Below are positions 36,450 through 44,171 of a DNA stretch of 64,000 bases, piece after piece. The stretch is from contig CACBCD010000001.1 of assembly GCA_902537725.1 (NCBI GenBank), positions 1 through 64,000 of the forward strand. Direction: 5' to 3'. Each line of letters begins with the position of its first letter. Positions within the stretch are counted from its first letter, which is position 1. Source of the stretch: an uncultured PS1 clade bacterium (GTDB lineage Bacteria; Pseudomonadota; Alphaproteobacteria; MED-G09). A model generated the notes under the pieces. The model made no database searches. It saw only the letters and a program-made list of their open reading frames with translations, and was not told where the DNA came from. The position numbers were made by a program, and so were the translations under genes.

Positions 36450-37450
36450 TGAAAATTCTTTATCTTTGTCTTTCCATAATGATATTTTCATCATGTTCAA
36501 TTTTTGAGGATGAAGTATTTGAAAATACTGATAATAACTTAATGTCTGAAGAGGATATTATAAAAGAAAAATCTCCACCTTTTAGTTTTTTTAAGGCCTT
36601 ACAATCTGTTGAAAGAGAGGAGATTGAAGTCTCAGATGAATATAATAAACTTATTACAAAGCCTTTTGGCTACGCTGCTTGGGTTGGTCATTCATCTTTT
36701 GTAATAAATAATTACGACCTCAATATTATTTCAGACCCAATGTTCTCTGATAGGGCGTCACCATTTCAGTTTCTTGGGCCAAAGAGATTAATTGAACCTG
36801 CAATAGGCTATAAAAATTTACCTAAAATAGATGTTGTTGTAATTAGTCATAATCATTACGATCATTTGGATTTAAAAAGTGTTAAAAAGTTAAATAAACT
36901 TAATCCAGATACAATTTTCTTAGTACCCTTAAAACTTAAAAATTGGTTTTTAAGTAAGGGTATCAAAAACGTTTATGAATTTGACTGGTGGGATTCAAAA
37001 ATTATTGAAAACACTACTTTTACATTTGTTCCTGTTCAGCATTGGTCAAGAAGAGGTCTTTTCGATAAAAATAAAAGTTTATGGGGCGGATGGTGGATTG
37101 AGAATTCAAACATTAGATTAGTTCATTTAGGTGATACTGGTTACTCAAAAGATTTTATAGAGATTAATAAAAGGCTTGGTAGTCCTGATGTAGCATTTAT
37201 ACCTATTGGCGCTTACTCACCAAGAAGAATTATGAAGAAAAGCCATATGAATCCAAGAGAGGCTTTGGACGCAGCTTTAGATCTAGGTGCAAAAAAATCT
37301 ATTGGAATGCATTGGGGTACATTTATACTTACAACAGAGCCAATAAGAGAACCTGAAGTTATTCTTAATGACTTAATTCAAAAGAGTAATTTTCAAGAAG
37401 ATTTTTTTATAACAATGAAGCCAGGTTCGATAATAAAATTTAATGAGTAA
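36449..37450 (+). CDS. metallo-beta-lactamase-fold hydrolase, likely lipoprotein (NAPE-PLD/UlaG-like)
   Basis: The core carries ISHNHYDHLDLKS, the HxHxDH zinc motif, with a third site at PVQHWSRRGLFD and VHLGDTGYS with the bridging Asp. IGMHWGTFILTTEP near the C-terminus supplies a further His. This arrangement matches N-acyl-phosphatidylethanolamine phospholipase D-like proteins. The N-terminus (ILYLCLSIMIFSSC) looks like a lipoprotein signal with Cys16 as acceptor, although the lipobox is not ideal. Its ATG overlaps the panD stop by one base, so it is translated from the pan transcript. The substrate is unknown; a phospholipid is plausible from the family. Confidence 0.88.
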   Translation: MKILYLCLSIMIFSSCSIFEDEVFENTDNNLMSEEDIIKEKSPPFSFFKALQSVEREEIEVSDEYNKLITKPFGYAAWVGHSSFVINNYDLNIISDPMFSDRASPFQFLGPKRLIEPAIGYKNLPKIDVVVISHNHYDHLDLKSVKKLNKLNPDTIFLVPLKLKNWFLSKGIKNVYEFDWWDSKIIENTTFTFVPVQHWSRRGLFDKNKSLWGGWWIENSNIRLVHLGDTGYSKDFIEINKRLGSPDVAFIPIGAYSPRRIMKKSHMNPREALDAALDLGAKKSIGMHWGTFILTTEPIREPEVILNDLIQKSNFQEDFFITMKPGSIIKFNE

Positions 37451-37585
37451 TTAAAAAATTATTGAGAGAACTTTTGTAAGAATTCTATCGAGAGAAGCTA
37501 AAGAATTTACTCTATTATTTTCAATAAGACTAAGCTCTTTAGTTAGCTTAGGATCTTTAAAATTTACTACACTATCTTTTACCAT
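37451..37585 (-). CDS. possible 44-residue ORF, unknown
   Basis: An ORF below the track's cut-off runs from ATG 37585 and reads MVKDSVVNFKDPKLTKELSL, then IENNRVNSLASLDRILTKVL, ending SIIF. Its stop abuts the stop of the convergent metallohydrolase gene exactly, and its leader contains the large C-loop hairpin at 37.6 kb. A GAAG close to the ATG is a poor ribosome site. It is not similar to DUF1127 or any small family I know. Codon use is like the neighbours, but chance cannot be excluded in AT-rich DNA. Confidence 0.4.
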   Translation of the reverse strand: MVKDSVVNFKDPKLTKELSLIENNRVNSLASLDRILTKVLSIIF

Positions 37586-37607
37586 CTTCAATCAACACTT
37601 TCTTTTG

Positions 37608-37656
37608 TGGACAACCTCTTCAAGGGAATGGGAGGGGGGAAGGAAGAGGTTGTCCA
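37608..37656 (-). ncRNA. candidate regulatory RNA: 14-bp hairpin with C-rich anti-SD-like loop
   Basis: TGGACAACCTCTTC pairs perfectly with GAAGAGGTTGTCCA across a 21-base loop. Read on the minus strand the loop is CTTCCCCCCTCCCATTCCC, complementary to purine-rich ribosome sites. In the same orientation a smaller hairpin (CAACC-TAAC-GGTTG) precedes it. The element lies downstream of a small exported-protein gene and 22 bases upstream of the 44-residue ORF. Alphaproteobacterial 'cuckoo' RNAs have stable stems with CCUCC-containing loops; this one would be a relative in form. No T-run follows, so it is not an ordinary terminator. Strand is inferred from the loop and neighbours. Confidence 0.45.
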
Positions 37657-37686
37657 TTATGTTGCAACCGTTAGGTTGAAACTAAA

Positions 37687-37992
37687 TTATTTAAAATCGG
37701 CTTTAAAAGCGGTGAATGCACCATCTTTTGTTTGAATTGATCTAACACTTTCATACAGAACGCAGTAAGCACCGTTTGAATTTAAGCTATATGCCTCACA
37801 ACTGGACTTACTTTTACAAGCAGTTAAACAATTATCAGCGTTTCTATATTTTGCAGTTGTCTTGTAAGAAAGAATTTTACCACCAGTTACAATCACTTCG
37901 TTTTTTTTGTCCGAATCTGCAAAGGCAGGGGAAACGGCAACAAAAACTGAAAGAAATAATCCAGCAATTAAAATATTTTTTAACAAAGACAT
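37687..37992 (-). CDS. small exported cysteine protein, PAN/apple-like
   Basis: A signal peptide (LLKNILIAGLFLSVFVAVSPAFA) leads to a mature domain of about 78 residues with four cysteines in the pattern C-AC-SC-YC (DNCLTACKSKSSCEAYSLN and AYCVLYESV), like a minimal PAN/apple domain. The track start is at 38004; an ATG four codons in (37992) has GGAG six bases upstream and is preferred. It is divergent from the LysR regulator gene. Such domains bind protein or sugar ligands in other organisms; the role here is unknown. Confidence 0.75.
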   Translation of the reverse strand: MSLLKNILIAGLFLSVFVAVSPAFADSDKKNEVIVTGGKILSYKTTAKYRNADNCLTACKSKSSCEAYSLNSNGAYCVLYESVRSIQTKDGAFTAFKADFK

Positions 37993-38124
37993 AATCAACT
38001 CCATAATCTTGATTAACTTTATATGGTATTTCTATTATATTTAGCAAATCAATTATATAAATGTTTACTATTTATTTAATGAATGTTATAGTATTAATAT
38101 AATAAATGAAAAGGTATTTATATT

Positions 38125-39144
38125 ATGAATTTATCAAGAATAGACTTAAATCTTTTGTTAGTTTTTACATCAATATATAATGAGAAAACTATAACGAAAG
38201 CAGCAGAGAAATTAAATTTATCACAGTCTGCCGTTAGTAATGCACTAAATAGGTTAAGATATACATTAGATGATGATTTATTTTTTAGATCGTCAGATAT
38301 GATGAAGCCTACAAAGAAAGCTGAGGATCTAATATATCCAATTCAAAATGCTCTTGATTCAATTCAATCATCATTAAGTGATGAAGAATTTAACCCTTCA
38401 AAATCCGATAGACTTTTTAAGTTTTGTTTACCTGATATTGCTGCAGGAAGAATTTTTCCTCAACTTGCAAAGATTTTCCAGGAAGAGGCACCAAATATTC
38501 AAATCTCATCAGTATCAACTTCAAAAGGAGATTTGGAGAAATTAAAAAATCAAGAGTTAGATTTTATAATTTCCTCTGATGAGGGACTTCGATCTGAATT
38601 AAAATCCTATTCCGATGATAAATTTAATGAGTACTTCAATAGTTTTCTAATTTATAAAGATCGCCCTTTATGTGTTGGAAGAAAGGGAAACCCTTTCTTT
38701 GATGAAAATGGTGAAATAAGTCTTGATAATTATACTGCAGCAAATCATGTACATGTCAGCTATGACGGAACAATCGATAGTCCTGTAAATGACTATTTGC
38801 AAGAAATCGGGAAAAAAAGAAATATTACTATGTCAGTAAATTATGTTTCAGTAGCAAAAGAAATTATTCGATCATCTGATTATTTAATAACTTTATCAGG
38901 TCACCTTGCATCTTATTTTAATAAGGCTAATAATTTTATTGTTTCTCCTATGCCGTTTGATACCAATGAATATTCTGTACGTTTATTTTGGAATAAACGA
39001 TCAGAAAATGATGCTGCGCATGCATGGATGCTTGGAAAATTATATAAAATACAAGAAAAAAACTTTGGACTAGATGGTGATAATGTTGATCATTATTATA
39101 CTGACCCTGACAATAGATATTCTGTTGTTGGATCGAATCTTTAA
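38125..39144 (+). CDS. LysR-family transcriptional regulator (NodD-like)
   Basis: The N-terminal winged helix-turn-helix spans about residues 5-65 and reads DLNLLLVFTSIYNEKTITKAAEKLN and LSQSAVSNALNRLR. The effector-binding domain follows (about 95-310). NodD/LinR-type regulators share the DLNLLLVF start. It is divergent from the small exported-protein gene across about 130 bases, a usual LysR arrangement, so that gene is the first target to test. The effector is not known. Confidence 0.92.
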   Translation: MNLSRIDLNLLLVFTSIYNEKTITKAAEKLNLSQSAVSNALNRLRYTLDDDLFFRSSDMMKPTKKAEDLIYPIQNALDSIQSSLSDEEFNPSKSDRLFKFCLPDIAAGRIFPQLAKIFQEEAPNIQISSVSTSKGDLEKLKNQELDFIISSDEGLRSELKSYSDDKFNEYFNSFLIYKDRPLCVGRKGNPFFDENGEISLDNYTAANHVHVSYDGTIDSPVNDYLQEIGKKRNITMSVNYVSVAKEIIRSSDYLITLSGHLASYFNKANNFIVSPMPFDTNEYSVRLFWNKRSENDAAHAWMLGKLYKIQEKNFGLDGDNVDHYYTDPDNRYSVVGSNL

Positions 39145-39150
39145 ACTTTT

Positions 39151-39399
39151 TTAGATTGCTTCATAATTAGGTAAAAATTTTGTAACGAAAACAGCTTTAT
39201 TTTTATTGTTAACGTTCCATTTTATTGAACTTGATAAAACTTCCATAACATTATCAAAATCACCATAGATAACTGTGCTGGTTGGAAAAACTTCTAGCTT
39301 AATATCATTGTAGCTTTTTAAATGCTCAATAAAATTTTCTATAATAGGAAGGTATTTATCCTCTAAAGGGTACATTGTAATTTCTATCGATAGCTTCAT
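39151..39399 (-). CDS. YkoF/thiamine-binding-like small protein
   Basis: An 82-residue protein that begins MKLSIEITMYPLEDKYLPII and contains FPTSTVIYGDFDNVMEVL and KAVFVTKFLP. This matches the small thiamine-binding/YkoF-type ferredoxin-like fold, which binds thiamine precursors in B. subtilis. AAAAGG lies before the ATG. It is convergent with the LysR gene with six bases between them. No other thiamine gene is near, so the ligand is uncertain. Confidence 0.72.
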   Translation of the reverse strand: MKLSIEITMYPLEDKYLPIIENFIEHLKSYNDIKLEVFPTSTVIYGDFDNVMEVLSSSIKWNVNNKNKAVFVTKFLPNYEAI

Positions 39400-39509
39400 T
39401 TGATCAACCTTTTCGAATAGTTATTTGTAATAATTCTGTAATATTTTTCAAATATAAAAATAAAAAGTTAATATTTTATTTATTAAATTGTCATATTTAA
39501 TCCTTAGAT

Positions 39510-39585
39510 TGTTGTACAAACAATTAACCTCCCCAGTTTATTGTTAGGCCGCTGTGAGATAGAATTTTACAGCGGCCATTTCTTT
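39510..39585 (+). ncRNA. candidate small RNA with CCTCCCC motif and GC-rich 3' hairpin
   Basis: In the 262-base gap between the YkoF-like gene and the next plus-strand gene, AACCTCCCCAG is followed by a nine-base perfect stem, GGCCGCTGT with ACAGCGGCC, and a T-rich tail (ATTTCTTTA). This GC-rich hairpin stands out in a very AT-rich region. The layout, a single-stranded anti-Shine-Dalgarno motif followed by a terminator-like hairpin, matches CCUCC-motif small RNAs known in alphaproteobacteria. A TTGTCA hexamer at about 39488 may be a -35 element; no good -10 is seen. Strand and ends are estimates. The hairpin could also be just a terminator. Confidence 0.45.
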
Positions 39586-39661
39586 ATAATCAATTTAATT
39601 TTATTTATCGTTAAATAAGTTCTAATATTAAGTAATTTATATAAAGTTATGGGAGTAATAA

Positions 39662-40714
39662 ATGCCTAAAAAAATATACAAGGTTATACAATGGTCTTCT
39701 GGTAATGTTGGTAAAGCCTCTATTAGGGGTATTAAAAATAGAAATGATCTTGATCTTGTAGGACTTATAGTTTCGGATAAAAATAAGAATGGATTAGATG
39801 CAGGAATTATTGCTGGGATTGACTCAATAGGTGTTGAAGCCTCTACTGATATTGAAAAAGCCTTATCTACTGAAGCTGATTGTGTAAATTATACTCCTCT
39901 TGCCTCTTTGAGGTTAGGTGAAGATCCTGATTTAGATAAAAAGAATATAATAATGCTTTTAAGAAAAGGTTTTAATGTCGTAACCACTGTTGGTTTTTTA
40001 TATCCTAAGGCTTTTGGAGAAGATTTTGCAAATGAAATTGAGGATGCTTGTATTGAGGGGGGTGTAAGCCTTCATGGTACAGGTATTGCTCCAGGTTGGC
40101 TCTCTGATTTAATGCCTTTAACTATGAGTGGAATGTCTGAGGAGATAAATGAGGTAGTTGTAACGGAAAGTTCTGAATTTTCATATTATCCTTCTGAGGA
40201 AATTGTTTTTGATACAATGTTAATGGGAAAATCTCTTGATCAATATAATCAAGAGGCTGGTCGATATGAAAATTGGTTAGGCGGTCTTTTTAAAGAAGCG
40301 ATATACTTAATTGCTGATGGTATAGGGTCTAAAATTATTAATGTAGAAGAAAGTATAGATTTAATTACTGCTGAACAAGATTATAAAATTGCCGCCGGTG
40401 TAGTTGAAAAAGGAAAAATTTCCGGTCAAAGAAGAAAGTGGACAGGTAATTGTGAAGATGGAACTAAAATCATACAGGAAACAATTTGGAGGGCGCACCC
40501 TGATGCAGCTCCTGAGTGGGAAGAACCAGTTGGGATGTGTGTTGAAGTAAAGGGAAAGCCAAATATGAAAATTGATTTTTCACATGATTGGAATGATGAT
40601 CCATTGGTATCGACTGCCTTGCATGGTATCCATGCAATACCCCTAGTTTGTGAGGCAAGTCCTGGATTTAAGTCTTTTTTAGATCTTCCACTAATTTCAT
40701 CTAAGTTTAATTAA
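39662..40714 (+). CDS. dihydrodipicolinate reductase-like NAD(P)-dependent dehydrogenase
   Basis: The N-terminal Rossmann fold starts YKVIQWSSGNVGKASIRGI, as in the family of dihydrodipicolinate reductase-like proteins that includes 2,4-diaminopentanoate dehydrogenase. LHGTGIAPGWLSDLMPL is a conserved motif in the second domain. It has 350 residues and is not the DapB of lysine synthesis. GGGAG precedes the ATG. Homologues in actinobacteria and proteobacteria often lie in steroid or terpenoid catabolic regions; the substrate here is unknown. Confidence 0.83.
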   Translation: MPKKIYKVIQWSSGNVGKASIRGIKNRNDLDLVGLIVSDKNKNGLDAGIIAGIDSIGVEASTDIEKALSTEADCVNYTPLASLRLGEDPDLDKKNIIMLLRKGFNVVTTVGFLYPKAFGEDFANEIEDACIEGGVSLHGTGIAPGWLSDLMPLTMSGMSEEINEVVVTESSEFSYYPSEEIVFDTMLMGKSLDQYNQEAGRYENWLGGLFKEAIYLIADGIGSKIINVEESIDLITAEQDYKIAAGVVEKGKISGQRRKWTGNCEDGTKIIQETIWRAHPDAAPEWEEPVGMCVEVKGKPNMKIDFSHDWNDDPLVSTALHGIHAIPLVCEASPGFKSFLDLPLISSKFN

Positions 40715-40754
40715 AAAAAGTTTTAAAAAATAAATAAATGATGCATATTTAATT

Positions 40755-40982
40755 ATGGAAAATTCAATTTTACTTTTAACAATTGGTTTAGGGTTTCTTT
40801 GGCATGGTGCTCTAATCTATTGGGTAGCAGGATTACCTCGACAATTAAAGAAAACGAGCAAAAACATAACCGAGTCAGATACTGAAAAGTCTTTTATGTT
40901 ATTTTGGTTGGACCAATATTCGTGGATAGGTTTATTAATTATTTTTATTGGTATTTTGTCGATTATCAGAGGTTTAATATGA
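40755..40982 (+). CDS. small two-helix membrane protein, unknown
   Basis: A 75-residue protein with two transmembrane helices (ILLLTIGLGFLWHGALIYWVAGL and WIGLLIIFIGILSIIRGLI) joined by a hydrophilic loop. It resembles no named family to me. Its stop overlaps the start of the MAPEG gene (ATGA), so the two are translated together, which supports it being real. A role as partner of the MAPEG protein is only a guess. Confidence 0.7.
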   Translation: MENSILLLTIGLGFLWHGALIYWVAGLPRQLKKTSKNITESDTEKSFMLFWLDQYSWIGLLIIFIGILSIIRGLI

Positions 40983-41353
40983 TTACTTTATTTTATGCAG
41001 GAATTTTAGGTTTAATGTCTGTTTTTCTTGCAAATCAAGTACTTTACGTTCGCTTGAGAGGTGATAAAGAAGAAAAGTGGAGAGGTGATGCAGTTTTAAG
41101 AGTACAGGCAAACTTTATTGAGAATGTACCTCTAGCATTAATACTTTTATTTATTTTGGAATATGTGAATCTTCAGAATTATTTAATTCATTTAATCGGG
41201 ATTCTGTTAACAATCTTTAGATTACTTCATGCCATTGGTATGAGTAATAATCCTGGAGCAAATTATCCTCGTTTAATTGGAGCGCAAGGTACATTTCTCC
41301 TTATAAGTGTGATGGGCTTTATGTCTATAATTATTGGTGTATCAAATTTTTAA
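40979..41353 (+). CDS. MAPEG-family membrane protein
   Basis: Membrane-associated eicosanoid and glutathione metabolism family. Four helices are visible; the family motif is VLRVQANFIENVPLALILLF, followed by LHAIGMS and an NPGANYPRLIGAQGT loop. The track starts at 40904, but the ATG at 40979 overlapping the previous stop gives the standard N-terminus (MITLFYAGILGLMSV). Bacterial members usually show glutathione transferase or peroxidase activity. Confidence 0.88.
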   Translation: MITLFYAGILGLMSVFLANQVLYVRLRGDKEEKWRGDAVLRVQANFIENVPLALILLFILEYVNLQNYLIHLIGILLTIFRLLHAIGMSNNPGANYPRLIGAQGTFLLISVMGFMSIIIGVSNF

Positions 41354-42125
41354 ATACTTCAATAACCTTATTGTGAACTGGCTTCAAAAACCAATTAAAA
41401 GCTATGAAAAGAGAACTCAATTTGATCTGCTTGATCTTGAGTTAGTAATGGAGCCTGGAGATATTTTACTCGTTGAGGGAAACCAGAGGGTTTCTTCTGC
41501 TATAAAATATCTTACTCAATCTACATGGTCTCATGCAGCCTTTTATTTAGGTAAAAATAATAAGTTCACCGATGGTATGGGCGGGGGATCAATTCTAATT
41601 GAGTCAGACCTTAAAAATGGAGTTACAACAATTCCATTATCTAATTATGAGAGTTTTAATACCAGGATTTGTAGGCCAATTGGCTTACCTGCTGATGAAA
41701 AAGAAAAAGTAATTAATTTTATGATCAAATCAATTGGGCTTGATTATGATCGAAAAAATATCTTAGATCTTATGAGATATTTGCTTCCTCAGCCCCCAGT
41801 TCCAGAGAGATTTAGAAGAAGAATGATTGCTCTTGGTTCTGGTACACCGTCAAAAGTTATTTGTTCAACATTAATTGCAAAAGCTTTCCAGTCTGTAAAT
41901 TATCCAATACTTCCAATTATTCAAAAGGAGAGGACAATATTAGAGGAGGGTTTATATAGAGGTATTAAACATAGTCGCTTTATCGAAAAAGAATATCTTC
42001 ATATTCGGCATCACTCTTTATTTGTTCCTAGAGATTTTGATTTATCTCCATATTTTTCGACAATTAAACCAACTATCGAAAAAGGATTTAATTACAAAAA
42101 TTTGCCTATCAAAGGATTTAACTAG
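41334..42125 (+). CDS. YiiX/NlpC-P60-like permuted papain-fold hydrolase
   Basis: The segment MEPGDILLVEGNQRVSSAIK, then YLTQSTWSHAAFYLG, contains the catalytic His region, and KVICSTLIAKAFQSV the catalytic Cys, in the His-before-Cys order of permuted NlpC/P60 (YiiX/YebB-type, DUF830) enzymes. They cleave amide or lipid-amide bonds. The track start is a TTG that overlaps MAPEG by 20 bases; a GTG at 41373 is an alternative and neither has a clear ribosome site. It follows MAPEG, so it may be translationally coupled. No signal peptide. Confidence 0.82.
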   Translation: MVYQIFKYFNNLIVNWLQKPIKSYEKRTQFDLLDLELVMEPGDILLVEGNQRVSSAIKYLTQSTWSHAAFYLGKNNKFTDGMGGGSILIESDLKNGVTTIPLSNYESFNTRICRPIGLPADEKEKVINFMIKSIGLDYDRKNILDLMRYLLPQPPVPERFRRRMIALGSGTPSKVICSTLIAKAFQSVNYPILPIIQKERTILEEGLYRGIKHSRFIEKEYLHIRHHSLFVPRDFDLSPYFSTIKPTIEKGFNYKNLPIKGFN

Positions 42126-42138
42126 TTTTTATAATTTT

Positions 42139-42648
42139 TCATAGATTATCTCTATTTAGATCTTTTGGCTGAATAAATTTATCTAAAAAGCATTTATTAT
42201 TATAAATATTGAACCAGTTATCATTATCAAAAGATATAAAACATGCAGAGCATGTTGAAAACTTAACCATTAATTCTTGATTATTGTTTGTTAAGGACAG
42301 AGAAAGTTCATGGATACCAGGGTTATGTCCCATAACTAGAATTATATTTTCATCACTAGAATTTCTTTCTATCGATTTCAAAATTTCATTAGGCTCAGCG
42401 TGATATAAATTTTTATCGATATTGGCTTTTGGCGCTTTGTACAAACTATTAAATGCGAACAGGGTCTCTTGTGCTCTAGTTGCGGGCGAGGATAAGATGA
42501 GATCAGGCGAAGAATTAGATAAAATGAACTCGGCCATTATTTTTGACTCTTTTTTTCCTCTCTCATCAATATGACGATTGAAATCATTGTTTCCAATTTC
42601 AGCGTGAGCATGTCTCCATAATATAAGATTTTTTTTCATTTTAATCAT
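42139..42648 (-). CDS. SixA-like phosphohistidine phosphatase
   Basis: Histidine phosphatase superfamily. The RHG-type motif is ILWRHAHAEI and the second His is in VMGHNPGIHELS. LILSSPATRAQET is also typical. SixA removes phosphate from histidine of phosphotransfer proteins. It is divergent from the sensor kinase phoR, with 94 bases between, which makes a link to phosphorelay attractive but unproven. The start could be ATG 42648 or 42639. Confidence 0.86.
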   Translation of the reverse strand: MIKMKKNLILWRHAHAEIGNNDFNRHIDERGKKESKIMAEFILSNSSPDLILSSPATRAQETLFAFNSLYKAPKANIDKNLYHAEPNEILKSIERNSSDENIILVMGHNPGIHELSLSLTNNNQELMVKFSTCSACFISFDNDNWFNIYNNKCFLDKFIQPKDLNRDNL

Positions 42649-42742
42649 ATTAACATTAAAAACATCGTTAAAAAATAACTTAAAAATATAAATTTATTAT
42701 TACAATATTGATTTACTTTTATTTATATTCTTATAATCAACC

Positions 42743-44065
42743 ATGGATAAAAAAATTGAAACTACAGATTATAAAATAGGATCTGTTTTAAGTGAAATAA
42801 TTCGCCCTAAAATTCCAATTATTTTTTTATTAGTAGTTCTATGTTTTGCTTTTTTCTTGTTGGGTTTCTTGACTTTTTTTACAGCAATTTTCTTTATCGT
42901 GATTTTCACAGTAGTTTTATTAGCAATGTCAAGTGACGATAGGAAGGCACTCGAATTTTATAAAAATCAAGAAGAGTTAAAATCTAAGGATATTAGTGAA
43001 GGCCTTAATAAACTTAAAACAATTATTGAAGCTATTAAAGAACCTACAATTTTGATTAATGAAAATGATGTTATATTAATTTTTAATCAAAGTGCTGATA
43101 AGACTTTTTTTTCATCAATTGCGAGAGACTCTCTTTTAAATTCTGAAAATGAAATTCCAACAGGACTAAGAATTCAAACTATTATTAGGTCAACTCTATT
43201 AATAGAAACTTTAAATCTTTATAAAAATAGTCAAAAAAATAGCATTGAAAAAATAGAAATTATCTTACCAGGTGAAATAGATAGATCTTATGAGGTTGAT
43301 ATTTCAAGAGTGCCTAATTTCTCAAAAGATGAATTTAATTATTTATTAATGTTTAGAGAAACTACAGAAGTAAAGAAAATATTGACATTGCGTAGTGAAT
43401 TTATTGCCAATGCAAGTCATGAATTAAAAACTCCAATTAGCGTAATAAAGGGAATAGCTGAAACCCTTGAAAAATATGGAGATGAAGATAAAGAGACTTC
43501 TAAAGATTTTTTAAAAAAACTAATTGATCAATCAAATAGAGCGCAACTTTTAATTGAAGATTTATTATCCCTAAATCAAGCAGAAATGCGCCAACATATT
43601 TTGCCTGAAAATAAAGTTAACTTAACGACAGTACTTGATAATATTTTTGATGGATTAAATGAATTAGCTAAAAAAAATAAAATCAATTTAACGAGAGATA
43701 TAAGAAAAAAGGACTTTTATATTTTAGGGGATGAAGATGATATTAGGAGAGCTTTCATTAATTTGATAGAAAATGCCATTAAATACAATACCTCTGGCAA
43801 AAAGGTTATCATACACCTTTCAGATAATAGCGATACAGTCTTGTTTAAAGTAATTGATGATGGTCCGGGTATATCAAATATTCATATACCAAGGCTTACT
43901 GAGAGATTTTACAGAGTTGACCTTGATAGTAGTATAAAAAAAGGTGGAACGGGTCTAGGGCTTTCTATTGTTAAAAATATTATTACTCGTCATAAGGCCC
44001 AACTTGATATTGAAAGTGAAGTAGGGAAAGGTTCTTCTTTTTCCATTATTTTTAATAAAGCTTAA
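42743..44065 (+). CDS. phoR: phosphate sensor histidine kinase PhoR
   Basis: Two N-terminal transmembrane helices (PIIFLLVVLCFAFFLLGFL and FTAIFFIVIFTVVLLAM) are followed by a PAS-like domain (about residues 85-205), HisKA with RSEFIANASHELKTPISVIKG and an HATPase domain with IENAIKYNTSGK, DDGPGI and GGTGLGLSIVKNI. This is the PhoR plan. The short periplasmic loop suits sensing through the Pst transporter and PhoU. The gene precedes the porin-pst operon and phoB, so the pair lies at the two ends of one locus. Confidence 0.93.
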   Translation: MDKKIETTDYKIGSVLSEIIRPKIPIIFLLVVLCFAFFLLGFLTFFTAIFFIVIFTVVLLAMSSDDRKALEFYKNQEELKSKDISEGLNKLKTIIEAIKEPTILINENDVILIFNQSADKTFFSSIARDSLLNSENEIPTGLRIQTIIRSTLLIETLNLYKNSQKNSIEKIEIILPGEIDRSYEVDISRVPNFSKDEFNYLLMFRETTEVKKILTLRSEFIANASHELKTPISVIKGIAETLEKYGDEDKETSKDFLKKLIDQSNRAQLLIEDLLSLNQAEMRQHILPENKVNLTTVLDNIFDGLNELAKKNKINLTRDIRKKDFYILGDEDDIRRAFINLIENAIKYNTSGKKVIIHLSDNSDTVLFKVIDDGPGISNIHIPRLTERFYRVDLDSSIKKGGTGLGLSIVKNIITRHKAQLDIESEVGKGSSFSIIFNKA

Positions 44066-44085
44066 ATTATAATTTAAATATTTTC

Positions 44086-44114
44086 ATTTCATAAAACTGT
44101 CATAAAAGTCACAT
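44086..44114 (+). promoter_or_regulatory. Pho box: three 11-base-spaced PhoB half-sites
   Basis: ATTTCAT, CTGTCAT and GTCACAT occur at exact 11-base spacing (44086, 44097 and 44108), each gap being AAAA. CTGTCAT is the consensus PhoB half-site and 11 bases is the known repeat spacing. The site is about 60 bases upstream of the porin ATG. It should activate the porin-pst-phoU-phoB transcript under phosphate starvation. Confidence 0.85.
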
Positions 44115-44171
44115 ATTATTTTCAAATAAGAAGTGTTTTTGTCCCATTATTAATCAATTTAAGGGAAAATT

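Noticed and set aside
37624-37639. G-quadruplex in the plus-strand loop of the 37.6-kb hairpin
   Set aside because: The G runs are GGG, GGG and GGGGGG without a fourth separated run, and the perfect stem is the more convincing structure.
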